This document shows, in pieces, positions 1-9,343 of a DNA stretch of 64,000 bases. Below the pieces are notes generated by a model, which was not told the DNA's origin, searched no databases, and saw only the letters and a program-made list of their open reading frames with translations. This DNA comes from an uncultured Selenomonas sp. (GTDB taxonomy: Bacteria; Bacillota; Negativicutes; Selenomonadales; Selenomonadaceae). The translations under genes were made by a program, and so were the position numbers. Where the stretch lies: contig CAMVGU010000018.1 of the NCBI GenBank assembly GCA_947167105.1, positions 1 to 64,000 of the forward strand, in the 5' to 3' direction. Position 1 is the first letter of the stretch. Every line of letters begins with the position of its first letter.

Positions 1-114
1 TCAAGCTGATTTATCAAGGCATACGGGATGTTTTCCGTGTGCGAAGTTTGAGTCATTATTCGTAATTAGCAGCACCAGCAAGGCCAGAAAATCTATCAAA
101 CAGTAATATGTCAT
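1..114 (-). CDS. possible small hydrophobic peptide (37 aa)
   Basis: An ATG-started frame of 37 codons runs leftwards and ends with TGA at the very edge of the window. The N-terminal half is a hydrophobic stretch (LIDFLALLVLLI) that could span a membrane, followed by a polar tail. An AAAGAGG-like Shine-Dalgarno lies about 9 nt before the start. Size and layout recall the holin-like toxins found at 12.2 and 17.3 kb, but the sequence is not clearly related to them and the polar tail is atypical. It could be a chance frame. Confidence 0.25.
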   Translation of the reverse strand: MTYYCLIDFLALLVLLITNNDSNFAHGKHPVCLDKSA

Positions 115-435
115 CTTATGCGCCTCTTTAGCGAAAATTTAGTGCAAAGCCCCCGCCCTGTGGAAAATCTGAAGGAAGAGTCCTTCCAAAAGGGGACGGC
201 TTTTCGTCAACGTCCATGACAGTAATAATACTGTTATTGTAAGTGCCCCTTATGGCGAGGCTACAGCCCTGTGGAGCCCTGTGCAAATGTCATCTGCTTT
301 CTTTGCACCTGTTCAATTATGTAAAGTATTCTCCATAAAGAGATATTTTCCTGCCGCTTACCTTGGCTTCTGCCGGGAGCAAATCTCCCGATAGAGCACC
401 ATCAGTTCACCCACCCACTTTATTCTGTTCTCCCG
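115..435. other. intergenic region without a recognised gene
   Basis: About 320 bases between the small hydrophobic frame and gltS. It contains one short inverted repeat, ACAGTA-ATAA-TACTGT at 219-234, which could be a protein-binding site or a chance palindrome, and a GGGAG/CTCCC hairpin near 377-392 just downstream of gltS without a clear U-tract. No coding frame with a good ribosome-binding site was found. Confidence 0.4.
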
Positions 436-1677
436 TCAGCCTGTGAAGCCCTGCACGAAGAACTTGATGAAAGCGATGGTCTGCGGCTGATAGATGATAT
501 CCACCAGGAAGGCGCCGACAATCGGGACGATCATGAAGGCCTTTCTGGACATGCCGTACTTGTCCTTGACCGCCGTCATGTTCACAATCGCGGAGGGCGT
601 AGCGCCGAGGCCGTGGCCCAGAAGGCCCGCGCACATGACTGCTGCGCCATAGTTCTTTCCGAGGATCGGGAAAATGACGAAGATGGAAAGAAGCACCAGT
701 GCCACCACCTGCGCGACGACGATGAGAAGGACCGGTCCGATCAGGTCAAGCAGCTGATACAGGTTCAGGCTCATCAGCGCCATGGAAAGATACAGGTTCA
801 GCATGACATCGCCAGTGCCGTCCACCAGCGGAAATCTGAAATGATACCAGTGGAACTGCTCGTTCAGGTTGCGGACAAGCATAGCGACGAACATTGCGCC
901 GATATAGGACGGGAAGCTCATTCCGATCAGCTTCCAGAGCCAGCCGGAGATCTCGGCTCCGAGCGCCATGCAGAACAGGATCGCGGTCACGTTCTTCAGG
1001 ACATCCAGGTTGGTGAGCTTCTCGCCGTGTCCTGCGTTGATTTCTTCGGCGGAAGTGTCCAGGGTCTCGGAATTGTCCGGGGTCAGGTGGTTCTTCTCGA
1101 TCAGCATGCGGGCCACCGGGCCGCCCACCAGGATGCCGAAGATCAGGCCGAAGGTCGCAGCTGCCGCGCCGACGGTGATACCTGCCGGATAGCCCATCTC
1201 GGTAAAGGTGGAACCGTAGGAGCCTGCCGCTCCGTGTCCGCCAATCATGGAGATGGCGCCTGCCAGGAGCGCGTAGGGATACTCAAGGCCTGTGACATTG
1301 GCGAGGCCGATGCTGATGCAGTTCTGGATGATGGAGACGATGCCGGCGATCAGCCAGTAGACGATCAGCAGGATGCCGCCCTTCTTCAGAAGGGAAAGGG
1401 ACGCGCCCAGGCCGACGGTGGTGAAGAACGCCACCATGAACGGACTCTGGAAGGTCGTGTCGAACTTGAACGCGAACGCGCCGCTCTGATGTCCGGCAAA
1501 GGTGATGAACATGAACAGGAAGCCGCCCAACACAGGAGCCGGAATGCAGTACTTCGTGAGGAAGCTCACCTTCCTTCGGAGCCAGAAGCCGAGCAGGAGC
1601 AGGATGGCGGCCAGCGCCGTCGTCATGACCATCGTACAGCTTATATTCAATGTACCTTCAACAGTTTCAAAAGACAT
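436..1677 (-). CDS. gltS: sodium/glutamate symporter (GltS family)
   Basis: An integral membrane carrier that takes up glutamate with sodium. The 413-residue protein is hydrophobic throughout, with about ten membrane segments, and carries GltS-type glycine-rich re-entrant motifs such as GGHGAAGSYG and a matching GLLGHGLGATPSA in the second half, the pseudo-symmetric pattern of this family. The frame is open for 48 more codons upstream, but the start at 1677 (MSFETVEG) is chosen because an AAGGGGGGAA Shine-Dalgarno precedes it directly and the upstream part falls on two stem-loops in the leader. It is read leftwards from its own promoter at 1793-1821, downstream of the TPM/LemA pair. Confidence 0.9.
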   Translation of the reverse strand: MSFETVEGTLNISCTMVMTTALAAILLLLGFWLRRKVSFLTKYCIPAPVLGGFLFMFITFAGHQSGAFAFKFDTTFQSPFMVAFFTTVGLGASLSLLKKGGILLIVYWLIAGIVSIIQNCISIGLANVTGLEYPYALLAGAISMIGGHGAAGSYGSTFTEMGYPAGITVGAAAATFGLIFGILVGGPVARMLIEKNHLTPDNSETLDTSAEEINAGHGEKLTNLDVLKNVTAILFCMALGAEISGWLWKLIGMSFPSYIGAMFVAMLVRNLNEQFHWYHFRFPLVDGTGDVMLNLYLSMALMSLNLYQLLDLIGPVLLIVVAQVVALVLLSIFVIFPILGKNYGAAVMCAGLLGHGLGATPSAIVNMTAVKDKYGMSRKAFMIVPIVGAFLVDIIYQPQTIAFIKFFVQGFTG

Positions 1678-1723
1678 AAGTTCCCCCCTTTTTTTTCTGA
1701 CACTTCCTTTTGGCGTTTCAACG

Positions 1724-1783
1724 AGGCGGGAGATATGCTCCCGCCTGTTTAGATGTCCCCCACTTGTAGAAGTGGGGGACATC
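1724..1783 (-). promoter_or_regulatory. two strong stem-loops in the gltS leader
   Basis: Two perfect inverted repeats lie between the promoter and the gltS start. The first (1752-1783) has a 14-bp stem, GATGTCCCCCACTT, with a 4-nt loop and begins within a few bases of the predicted transcript 5' end. The second (1724-1746) has a 9-bp stem, AGGCGGGAG. Neither is followed by a U-tract, so they look like 5' structural or stabilising elements rather than terminators. Confidence 0.5.
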
Positions 1784-1792
1784 CTTTGCCTC

Positions 1793-1829
1793 GTTATAGC
1801 GTATTGTTCAAAATTTCGCAACGCGAAAT
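1793..1829 (-). promoter_or_regulatory. gltS promoter with overlapping palindromic operator
   Basis: On the minus strand a TTGCGA -35 box and a TATAAC -10 box are separated by 17 bp. The -35 box lies inside the perfect palindrome ATTTCGC-AAC-GCGAAAT (1813-1829). The same arrangement, with the palindrome at the same place and a conserved TGAACAAT spacer segment, occurs before paaK at 25580-25617, which argues for a shared regulator. Confidence 0.6.
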
Positions 1830-1830
1830 C

Positions 1831-2745
1831 TCACCAGCCTCCCGAGGAGCCTCCTCCGCCGGAACTGCCGCCGCCGAAACCGCCGGAGCTGCCGGAACTG
1901 CCGGAACTTCCTGAGCCTTTGCCGGAACTGCCAAAGAAAGAGCCTGCGTCATCGAAGCACTTGTCAAAGCTTAAAGTCCCCCAGTGTCCCAGGGAAATAA
2001 GGTACAGCAGGACATTCAGTGAGTACCATAGACCCCCAAACAGCAACGTGAGGACTATGCCAACGATGTAGTTTCCGAAGAAAACAGCGGCGAAGCCGAC
2101 GGCAAACATGAGCAGAATGAAAATCCCGCCGTAGAAAAAATCCTCCAGCGTCCATTCTTCTTCCTCCGCCGTCGCCTTCTCTGCCGCCTGCTTTGCCTTT
2201 TCTTCCTTTTCTGCCGGGAACAGGCCGGGGGGAGGGACTTCCCCGTACTCCCCATAGATTTTTTGCGCCAGCTTCCTGTATGCCTCCAATATGCCCGGTG
2301 AGTAATCCCCTGCCCTGAATCTCGGCGTCATGCCGTCCAGAATCTCTCCAGCATATCCATCGGTGATGGCCCCTTCCAGGCCGTAGCCCACCTCCACGCG
2401 GAATTTACGGTCTTCTTTGGCTATCAGGAGCAGCACGCCGTTATTTTTTTCCGCGCTGCCGATGCCCCAGGCCCGGAACAGGCGGTTGGCGTAGGATTCG
2501 ATTTCCTCCCCCTCCAGGCTGTCAATGGTGACGACTACGAGCTGGGCACCGAAGCGGCTGTCCAGATCCTTGCCGATGGCCAGCAGCTTTTCCCTGTCCT
2601 CTCCCTGCACCATATGGGCAAAATCCGCTGCATAGATATCCTCCGTCGGTGGCTCCGGCAGGGAGGTTTCAAATAACCCCCAGCACAGGTACACCAAAGC
2701 GCAGATAATCACCGTGCAGACGAGGGTGACAGCCCCGCCTTTCAA
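1831..2745 (-). CDS. TPM-domain membrane protein (YgcG family)
   Basis: A 304-residue membrane protein with an N-terminal hydrophobic anchor (about residues 5-25), a TPM domain facing outside (about 35-165, with the typical GLEGAITDGYAGEIL block), two or more membrane segments around 205-255 and a Gly/Ser-rich tail ending in GGGGSSGGW. This is the classic YgcG/DUF2207-like layout, often paired with LemA; the biochemical role is not settled in the family. The start is a TTG overlapping the LemA stop codon, with GGAGGTGG 7 nt before it, so the two genes are translationally coupled. Confidence 0.85.
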   Translation of the reverse strand: MKGGAVTLVCTVIICALVYLCWGLFETSLPEPPTEDIYAADFAHMVQGEDREKLLAIGKDLDSRFGAQLVVVTIDSLEGEEIESYANRLFRAWGIGSAEKNNGVLLLIAKEDRKFRVEVGYGLEGAITDGYAGEILDGMTPRFRAGDYSPGILEAYRKLAQKIYGEYGEVPPPGLFPAEKEEKAKQAAEKATAEEEEWTLEDFFYGGIFILLMFAVGFAAVFFGNYIVGIVLTLLFGGLWYSLNVLLYLISLGHWGTLSFDKCFDDAGSFFGSSGKGSGSSGSSGSSGGFGGGSSGGGGSSGGW

Positions 2746-3293
2746 AATGCCACCTCCGGCAGGGCATGGGCCTTCTCCTGGGCTGCAAAGGGCGGTATTT
2801 CCCTATAGCCCATAAGGCCGGCCACAATACTGCCGGGGAATGTGCCCACAGTCACATTGTAATCCCGTACAGCCTCGTTATAATCCCGCCGGGCCACGGC
2901 AATGCGGTTTTCCGAGCCGGCAATCTCCCGCATGAGTTCCGTGAAATGGGCATCGGATTTCAGGGCGGGATAGTTCTCCGCCACGGCAAACAGCCGTCCC
3001 AGGGCTCCCGTGAGCTGGGCATCTGCCGCCGCCATTTCCTCTGCAGAGGCGGCACCCGCCACCTGGGCACGAGCCGCCGTCACCTCCGTCAGAACCTTTT
3101 CTTCATACTGCATGTAGCCCTTCACCGTCTGCACCAAATTGGGAATCAAATCGGCACGGCGCTGGATCTGGTTCTCCACCTGCCCGTATTGGGCATCCAC
3201 CTGGATTTTTGCGCTCTTGACGCTGTTGTACAGGCCGATGCACCCCAAAAGGAGCAATACCAGCAAAAGAGCTGGAACCATCGTCTTTTTCAT
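2742..3293 (-). CDS. lemA: LemA family protein
   Basis: A 183-residue protein with one N-terminal membrane helix (MVPALLLVLLLLGCIGLY) and a long helical LemA domain carrying the conserved core QRRADLIPNLVQTVKGYM. The start at 3293 is chosen over an ATG six codons upstream because that upstream ATG lies within the sequence that supplies the GGAGG ribosome-binding site. It forms a two-gene operon with the TPM protein downstream. The LemA/TPM pairing is common in bacteria and linked to envelope functions, but no reaction is established. Confidence 0.9.
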   Translation of the reverse strand: MKKTMVPALLLVLLLLGCIGLYNSVKSAKIQVDAQYGQVENQIQRRADLIPNLVQTVKGYMQYEEKVLTEVTAARAQVAGAASAEEMAAADAQLTGALGRLFAVAENYPALKSDAHFTELMREIAGSENRIAVARRDYNEAVRDYNVTVGTFPGSIVAGLMGYREIPPFAAQEKAHALPEVAF

Positions 3294-3331
3294 GGGCAGT
3301 TCCTCCTTCATTTTTTAGCATGGGTGCATTT

Positions 3332-4177
3332 TCATTTTCGACCGTCTGACTGTGCCTTCCCGGCTTTACGCCCGGCATAAGACTTGATTACGGTGAGAAC
3401 ATACTGCTGGCATGCTGTGCCTGTGGCCGGATTGAAATCCTCGCCATGTATTTCTGTGTTAGAAAGTATACGGATGCCAAGGAATGGTACATCATAAACC
3501 CGGCATATATGAGCGGCGGCATGTGCCTCCATCTCTTCGCAGGATGAGCCATACTTTTCGTGTAAAAAATGAATGCGATCTATCTGGCGGTTCCAAATGT
3601 TGCTGCTGGAGATTTTCCCTACGATAATACGACCTGCCTGATAGTTCCCGGCTTCTGATACAGCCACTTCCAATAGCTCCGGGTCAGCCGTCAGTTCTAC
3701 CTCCTCTTTATCCTCTTTGAGGTTGCTGTCATAATAATAGGTCGGCCTGAGCTCTATATGCCTGCCATCTGCACCTCTGCGCTCCGCATGACTAATCCAT
3801 GCACTGGCATCGAAGGTCTTTGCTCCCAGAACAATATCAAAGGAATGGAGCGAGGGGTCATGTCCTCCCGCAGTACCCTGGTTAATGACTGCTATGGGGT
3901 GAAAATGCTCGATACCCAGAGTAGTGGCGGCAGCAGCGTTAGTCATACCGATGGAGGTTACTGAAACAACGACAGGTATACTTTGATATTCGCCACTAAC
4001 ATATCGCCAGCCACCAATGCGTTCCTCCACAGGATTATCCAATTCTTTGATTAGCAGGTCTGTTTCACATTCCATAGCTCCCTCAACGAGTATGGGATCG
4101 GCCGCCTCTGCCCATAATGGCATCAATGACAGAAATGTGGCCACTAAGATGATAATGCTTGCTCTTGACAACTTCAT
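3332..4177 (-). CDS. secreted nucleoside phosphorylase / MTA-SAH nucleosidase-like protein
   Basis: A 281-residue protein with a clear signal peptide (hydrophobic run after MKLSRAS, Ala-rich cleavage site near residue 26), then a purine-nucleoside phosphorylase-superfamily domain. Family signs include the NQGTAGG loop and the EEMEA motif that contacts ribose in methylthioadenosine nucleosidases. Where the nucleosidases have a catalytic Asp in a Ser-Asp pair, this protein reads Ser-Asn (RILSNTEI), the residue used by some purine nucleoside phosphorylases. Substrate therefore uncertain; it would act outside the inner membrane. The start at 4177 has AGGAG well placed upstream and restores the signal peptide. 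Confidence 0.8.
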   Translation of the reverse strand: MKLSRASIIILVATFLSLMPLWAEAADPILVEGAMECETDLLIKELDNPVEERIGGWRYVSGEYQSIPVVVSVTSIGMTNAAAATTLGIEHFHPIAVINQGTAGGHDPSLHSFDIVLGAKTFDASAWISHAERRGADGRHIELRPTYYYDSNLKEDKEEVELTADPELLEVAVSEAGNYQAGRIIVGKISSSNIWNRQIDRIHFLHEKYGSSCEEMEAHAAAHICRVYDVPFLGIRILSNTEIHGEDFNPATGTACQQYVLTVIKSYAGRKAGKAQSDGRK

Positions 4178-4253
4178 AGTTACATCTCCTTTGTAGGTTC
4201 TTCCATTGTTTCCAAAAGGAAGTTCACCGGGGGAAATCCACTGTTGCCCTGAG

Positions 4254-5777
4254 TTATTCTCCACAAAGAGCGGTTTTCCTCCGCCATACCCTTTTCCCCG
4301 TCCCCTTGATGGCCTCATTGGGGCAGACCAGGACGCAGAGGTGGCAGCCTACGCATTTGGAGCCGTCCAAAATGGGCTGGCGTTTTTCGTTAAGGCCCAG
4401 GGCCTGATGGCCCCCGTCGGCGCAGGAAATCACGCAGCGGCCGCAGCCTATGCACTTTTTTCTGTCAAATTTGGGAAAGACTATGCTGTCCCTTTCCAGC
4501 ACGTCGGTGCTTTCGCTGACGGTGCCCAGGGCCTGGCCTGTCAGTTCCTGCAGGGACTTCACTCCCTTGTCATGGAGGTAATAATTAAGCCCGGCCTTGA
4601 GGTCGTCTATAATGCGGTAGCCATACTGCATGACGGCGGTGGTCACCTGGACGGAGCCAGCCCCCAGCAGGATGAATTCCAGGGCATCCTGCCAGGTCTC
4701 AATGCCCCCCATGCCGCTCAGGTGCATGCCCTGGAGCTCAGGATTCTGCCCCAGCTCTGCCAGGAAGTGCAGGGCGATGGGCTTTACCGCCGCGCCGCTG
4801 TAGCCTCCCACTGCGGACATGCCCCTCACTGCCGGGGCGGAAACATAGCTGTGGATATTGACCTGCATAATGCTCTTGATGGTGTTGATGGCCGCAAGGC
4901 CCTCCGCGCCTCCCCGCCTGGCGGCTTCTCCTGCGGGGCTCATGCTGGCCACATTGGGGGTGAGCTTGGCAAGTATGGGGATCGTTGCCCCTCGCCTGGC
5001 GGCGGCGGTGTACCTTTCCACCAGCTCCGGCACCTGCCCTATATCGGAGCCTAAGCCCTCCTCCATCATATTGGGGCAGGAGAAATTCAGCTCCAGCACA
5101 TCGGCGCCGTTTTCCTGGCAGGCCCGGGCCAGTTCCTCCCATTCCCCTTCATCCCGGCCCATAATGGAGGCCAGAATCACCTTGCGGGGGTAAGCCTCCT
5201 TCAGCCGCCGAAAGATTTCCATGTTTTCCTTCAGGCTGTGGTCGGAAAGCTGCTCAATATTCTTGAAGCCCATAATACTGCCGCTGTCTCCCTTGAGGGA
5301 GGAAAAGCGGGGAGAGGCCTCGTGGATCTCCAGGGCGGAAATGGTCTTAAAGGCCGCCCCTGCCCAGCCCGCCTCGAAGGCCCTGGCACACATCTCGTAG
5401 CTGCTTGCCACCACCGAGGAGGACAGCAGGAAGGGATTTTCCAGGGGAACGCCGCAAATCTCGGTGGCCAGGGCCTGCTCATCCTTCGGCAGGCCCGTAT
5501 CAAGCAGGGGCCTCACCTCTGCCGTGAGCCTCAGCAGGAGATTTTTCACAGGCACCTGCCCCGGACGCAGGCAAGCCTCCTCACAGGGCGCGGAGCAGTC
5601 CCGGCAGGCTACACTCTCCGGCAGGCGGAGGGCAGCCGTATCTTCATTGCCAAACCAGACGGAGCGCAGCTTCTCCGCCGGCTCCAGCCCCGAGGGACAG
5701 GCCATATCGCAGGGAGCTTCCCCGCAAAGGGCGCATTTCAGCATATCCCTGCGCCCCAGAATATTGTGCAGTTTCAT
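4254..5777 (-). CDS. preA: PreA-like Fe-S dihydropyrimidine dehydrogenase family protein
   Basis: A 507-residue flavin/iron-sulfur enzyme. A central dihydroorotate-dehydrogenase-like FMN barrel (about 100-400, with LELNFSCPN) is followed by two 4Fe-4S motifs, CIGCGRCVISC and CVGCHLCVLVC. This matches PreA, the pyrimidine-reducing subunit of NAD-dependent dihydropyrimidine dehydrogenase. Unusual is an N-terminal segment of about 80 residues with two cysteine groups (CALCGEAPCDMAC and CRDCSAPCEEAC), which resembles the Fe-S domain normally at the start of the partner PreT. No preT lies nearby. The start at 5777 is spaced 7 nt from GGAGG; an ATG six bases earlier is too close. Confidence 0.8.
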   Translation of the reverse strand: MKLHNILGRRDMLKCALCGEAPCDMACPSGLEPAEKLRSVWFGNEDTAALRLPESVACRDCSAPCEEACLRPGQVPVKNLLLRLTAEVRPLLDTGLPKDEQALATEICGVPLENPFLLSSSVVASSYEMCARAFEAGWAGAAFKTISALEIHEASPRFSSLKGDSGSIMGFKNIEQLSDHSLKENMEIFRRLKEAYPRKVILASIMGRDEGEWEELARACQENGADVLELNFSCPNMMEEGLGSDIGQVPELVERYTAAARRGATIPILAKLTPNVASMSPAGEAARRGGAEGLAAINTIKSIMQVNIHSYVSAPAVRGMSAVGGYSGAAVKPIALHFLAELGQNPELQGMHLSGMGGIETWQDALEFILLGAGSVQVTTAVMQYGYRIIDDLKAGLNYYLHDKGVKSLQELTGQALGTVSESTDVLERDSIVFPKFDRKKCIGCGRCVISCADGGHQALGLNEKRQPILDGSKCVGCHLCVLVCPNEAIKGTGKRVWRRKTALCGE

Positions 5778-5952
5778 GACCATGCCTCCAATTTATGCCA
5801 AACTTTTTAATCAATCTCCATTCTCCATTCATAGCCGTCCCTCCTGCCACGAAAATAAAATTTCACAAAACTTCACATAAAAAAAGGATTATTTATCTAA
5901 TGCGTAGAATCTATACGGGTCAACGTAAATCACGAGGAAGGAATGATGCGAA

Positions 5953-7923
5953 ATGGGCATCAAGCAAAAGTTTACCATGCTGGCCGGGCTGGTAGGCATC
6001 TTGATGGCACTGGTATCCGTAATCGGCTATTTCACGGCTTCAGGCTCCCTGAAAAGCTCCATCGAGACAGGCATCCGGGCCACTGTCGCCAAGGAGACTG
6101 CCAAACTGGACGGCTGGTTTGTGGCACGGCGAACCTCTGTGGAGCATGCAGCCGACCTGATGACCTCCTACAACGGGGACAGGGCCAAAATAGAGGCGCC
6201 GGAGTCTTTGGCCCTGGCGTCCTCCGACAAGGAAATCGCCGAGCTGACCGGGGGCACGGAGTGGGGCTATTTTGCTTCCCACCATGCAGGTAATAATACC
6301 GGCAAAAAAGACCCGCGCCAGCGTCCCTGGTATCAGGCTGCCAAAGCGAATGGCATAGGCTTCACGGCTCCCTATATAGATACCTATACCAACCAGTTGA
6401 TTGTCTCCGCCTACGCCCCCTTCACTGACAGCAGCGGCACATTCATTGGCGGCATCTGCAATGACATACCCCTTGATACCCTGAAGGATGTGGTCAGCGG
6501 CATTAACTATGATGGCAACGGCACGAGCTTCATCCTGGATAAAGAAGGGGAGATCGTGGCCACCAGCGGCAAGGCGGAGCCCATGTCCAAATTCCAGGAT
6601 GTACCGGGGCTGGGGCAGAATTTCTCCGCTATGCAGCAGAAAGGGGAAGGCTTCGCCGTTGTGGAGACACCGGAGGGCGACCAGGTGCTGGCTTATGCCA
6701 CCATAGAGTCCACGGGCTGGCTGACCTGCATTGCCGTGGATTATGACGTGGTTTATGCAGAGCTGAATCACATGAAGATTGTCTACGCTGCCCTGACCCT
6801 TATCGGCCTGCTGCTCATCGTAGCTGTCTGCCTGGGCTTCGCCTCCCGTATCACCCGTCCCATCGTCGCTCTGGAAGACCATGCCAGCAAGCTGGCAGAC
6901 GGCAATTTGCATCTCAATGACCTGGCGGTGGAGTCCTCTGATGAGATTGGCTCCCTGACCAGCGCCTTCAATAAAATGAGTGGCAATCTCAGGAAGCTCA
7001 TCGGCAATATGGCCAAGACCTCGGAGCAGGTGGCTGCCTCCTCGGAGGAGCTTACCGCCAGCGCCCATCAGTCTGCAGATGCTGCTGTGCGTGTAGCGGA
7101 AACGGTGGGAGAGGTATCCTCCGGCATGGATCAGCAGCTGCGTGATGTAGACACTGCCAAGGAAAATGTGGAAAAGGTATTCCGGGATATCAAGGACATG
7201 ACCGCCAAGGCCAATAAAGTCATCAGCGCCTCCGAAGATACCTCCGCGGCAGCCAGGGAGGGTGCCGCCCTGATGGAAGCAGCCATTGCCAAGATGGAGC
7301 AAATCGAAAAAAGCGTCATGGCTTCCTCCGATGTGGTCAAGACACTGGGAGAAAGCTCCCAGCAAATCGGCCAGATCGTGGAGGCAATCTCCGGCATCGC
7401 GGAGCAAACGAATCTCCTGTCCCTGAATGCCGCCATCGAAGCGGCACGGGCCGGAGAGCAGGGCCGGGGCTTTGCCGTCGTTGCCGAGGAAGTCAGGAAG
7501 CTGGCCGCCCAGTCCCAGGAGTCCGCTGAGCAGATCAAGAACAGGATCGGCGCTATCCAGGGCGATACGGAGAAGGCTGTACAGGCCATGCAGGACGGCA
7601 CCGCCGAAGTAGCCGAAGGCACCAGCTCCATCCGCAAGGTTGGCGAGCAGTTCCAGGGCATCCTGCAGAAAGTTGACGGCATCAATACCCAGATGTGCGA
7701 AATCGGCAACTCCGTCAAAGCCGTGAACCACGGCGCCGAGGAAATCGTCTCCGCAGTGGACTCCATTGATAACGTCAGCCGCAGGACGGCAGAGAACACC
7801 CAGAGCATCTCCGCCTCCACCCAGGAGCAGTCCGCTTCCAACGAGGAAATAGCGGCAGCCTCCCAGTCCCTTGCTAATCTGGCCACGGATATGCAGACCT
7901 CCATCGGCCAGTTCAAGCTGTAA
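5953..7923 (+). CDS. methyl-accepting chemotaxis protein with dCache sensor
   Basis: A 656-residue transmembrane chemoreceptor: first membrane helix at about 8-30, a periplasmic double-Cache type sensor (about 35-275), second membrane helix at about 277-300, a HAMP linker and a cytoplasmic signalling domain with the highly conserved hairpin tip ([20 protein letters not shown]). It should relay binding of a small ligand to CheA/CheW. It is a diverged paralogue of the receptor at 10.1 kb. A GAGGAAGG sequence sits upstream of the ATG, and the gene is monocistronic with its own terminator. Confidence 0.93.
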   Translation: MGIKQKFTMLAGLVGILMALVSVIGYFTASGSLKSSIETGIRATVAKETAKLDGWFVARRTSVEHAADLMTSYNGDRAKIEAPESLALASSDKEIAELTGGTEWGYFASHHAGNNTGKKDPRQRPWYQAAKANGIGFTAPYIDTYTNQLIVSAYAPFTDSSGTFIGGICNDIPLDTLKDVVSGINYDGNGTSFILDKEGEIVATSGKAEPMSKFQDVPGLGQNFSAMQQKGEGFAVVETPEGDQVLAYATIESTGWLTCIAVDYDVVYAELNHMKIVYAALTLIGLLLIVAVCLGFASRITRPIVALEDHASKLADGNLHLNDLAVESSDEIGSLTSAFNKMSGNLRKLIGNMAKTSEQVAASSEELTASAHQSADAAVRVAETVGEVSSGMDQQLRDVDTAKENVEKVFRDIKDMTAKANKVISASEDTSAAAREGAALMEAAIAKMEQIEKSVMASSDVVKTLGESSQQIGQIVEAISGIAEQTNLLSLNAAIEAARAGEQGRGFAVVAEEVRKLAAQSQESAEQIKNRIGAIQGDTEKAVQAMQDGTAEVAEGTSSIRKVGEQFQGILQKVDGINTQMCEIGNSVKAVNHGAEEIVSAVDSIDNVSRRTAENTQSISASTQEQSASNEEIAAASQSLANLATDMQTSIGQFKL

Positions 7924-7926
7924 GAC

Positions 7927-7976
7927 AAAAGCAGCGTCCCAAAATCCTCTTGCAGATTTCGGGAGGCTGCTTTTTT
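7927..7976 (+). terminator. rho-independent terminator after chemoreceptor 1
   Basis: AAAAGCAGC pairs with GCTGCTTTTTT across an additional inner stem, followed by six T residues. Confidence 0.85.
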
Positions 7977-8094
7977 ATAACTAATTTTTGCGGCTTGTAA
8001 AGGAAATCTAATGAAAAGCTTGTCAAAACCCGGTGTTCCTTTTTTTTGCAAAAAAGTGTAAAATGGGAAATTAGCTAAGGGGGTGAGCTGAATT

Positions 8095-9198
8095 TTGGAG
8101 GCAAAGACGGCGCTGATTGCCATGAGCGGCGGGGTGGATAGTTCCGTGGCGGCTTATTTGATGCTGCAGGCGGGCTTTCGTTGCCTGGGGGTGAATATGC
8201 GGCTCTATCATAATGAGGATATTGGCATTTCCATCTTCAAGTCCTGCTGCTCCCAAGAGGATCGGGAGGATGCTGCAGCCGTGGCGGAGAGGCTTGGCAT
8301 GCCCTTTGAGGTGAAGGATTTCACGGCGGATTTCAGGCGGGAAGTCATAGATAAATTCATTCGCACTTATGAGCAGGGGGGCACGCCCAATCCCTGCATT
8401 GACTGCAACCGCTGCCTGAAGTTTGCCAGGCTCCTGGACTTTGCCGGGGAAAAGGGGCTGAAATATCTGGTGACGGGGCATTATGCCCAGGTTGAGTACG
8501 AGGAGGAGAGCGGCCGGTATCTTCTGCGCAAGGCCAGGGATCTCACTAAGGATCAGAGCTATGTGCTCTACAATCTGACCCAGGAGCAACTGGCGCGCAC
8601 GCGCTTTCCCCTGGGGGAGCTGGCAGGGGGCAAGGAGGAGACGCGCCGTATCGCTGAGAAGCTGGGGCTCTCCAATGCCCACAAGAGGGAGAGCCAGGAT
8701 ATCTGCTTTGTGCCGGACGGCGATTATGTGGGCTTTATGGAGCGCTACAGTGGCAAACGCTACGGTGAGGGGGATTTCCTGGACAGGGCAGGGCAAAGAA
8801 TCGGGCGGCACCGGGGCGCCGTGCGCTATACCATCGGCCAGCGCAGGGGCCTGGGGCTTGCGGCGGCGCAGCCCCTCTATGTCTGCGGGAAGGATATGGG
8901 GGCCAATACGGTGACGGTGGGCAGGGAATCTGACCTTTACGCCAGGGAGCTCTATGCTGCGGATCTGAACTGGATTGCCCTGCCGGAGCTTTCCGGGCCT
9001 TTGCCGGTGCTGGCCAAGACCCGCTACCGCCAGCAGGAGCAGCGAGCCACTGCCTATCCTGAGCCGGAGGGCAGGATGCGCCTGGTCTTTGACAGGCCCC
9101 AGCGGGCCATTACACCGGGTCAGGCGGTGGTGATGTACCGGGCAGACGGCAGCGGCGTGGTGGTGGGGGGCGGCACCATTGTGGGGGCTGTGAGGTAG
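8095..9198 (+). CDS. mnmA: tRNA-specific 2-thiouridylase MnmA
   Basis: A 367-residue ATP-dependent enzyme that puts sulfur on the wobble uridine of Glu, Gln and Lys tRNAs. It has the PP-loop SGGVDSS near the N-terminus, the first catalytic cysteine region NPCIDCNRCLKF and the second in ESQDICF, both in family positions; length is normal (about 360). The start is a TTG, chosen because AGGGGGTG precedes it by about 9 nt and because it gives the normal N-terminus. A possible promoter with a TAAAAT -10 box lies at 8059-8064. Confidence 0.95.
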   Translation: MEAKTALIAMSGGVDSSVAAYLMLQAGFRCLGVNMRLYHNEDIGISIFKSCCSQEDREDAAAVAERLGMPFEVKDFTADFRREVIDKFIRTYEQGGTPNPCIDCNRCLKFARLLDFAGEKGLKYLVTGHYAQVEYEEESGRYLLRKARDLTKDQSYVLYNLTQEQLARTRFPLGELAGGKEETRRIAEKLGLSNAHKRESQDICFVPDGDYVGFMERYSGKRYGEGDFLDRAGQRIGRHRGAVRYTIGQRRGLGLAAAQPLYVCGKDMGANTVTVGRESDLYARELYAADLNWIALPELSGPLPVLAKTRYRQQEQRATAYPEPEGRMRLVFDRPQRAITPGQAVVMYRADGSGVVVGGGTIVGAVR

Positions 9199-9250
9199 GA
9201 CGGCGAATAGCTACTCTCGTTGTATTTGTTAGCCAGGGAACCTCATCCGT

Positions 9251-9293
9251 CAGCCCTTCGGGCTGCCACCTTCCCCAGAGGGGAAGGCTTTTT
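9251..9293 (+). terminator. double hairpin and terminator after mnmA
   Basis: CAGCCC-TTC-GGGCTG (9251-9265) is followed by CCTTCCCC-AGA-GGGGAAGG and a T-run (9269-9293). The second hairpin and the adjacent CCTCATCC motif match, in inverted orientation, part of the dispersed repeat at 22991-23036 and 24213-24258, so a member of the intergenic repeat family acts here as a terminator. Confidence 0.75.
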
Positions 9294-9343
9294 GTGCGGC
9301 GACGGCAAGTAACTGTTTCAAGTAAAAAAAGGAGTATCATTAT

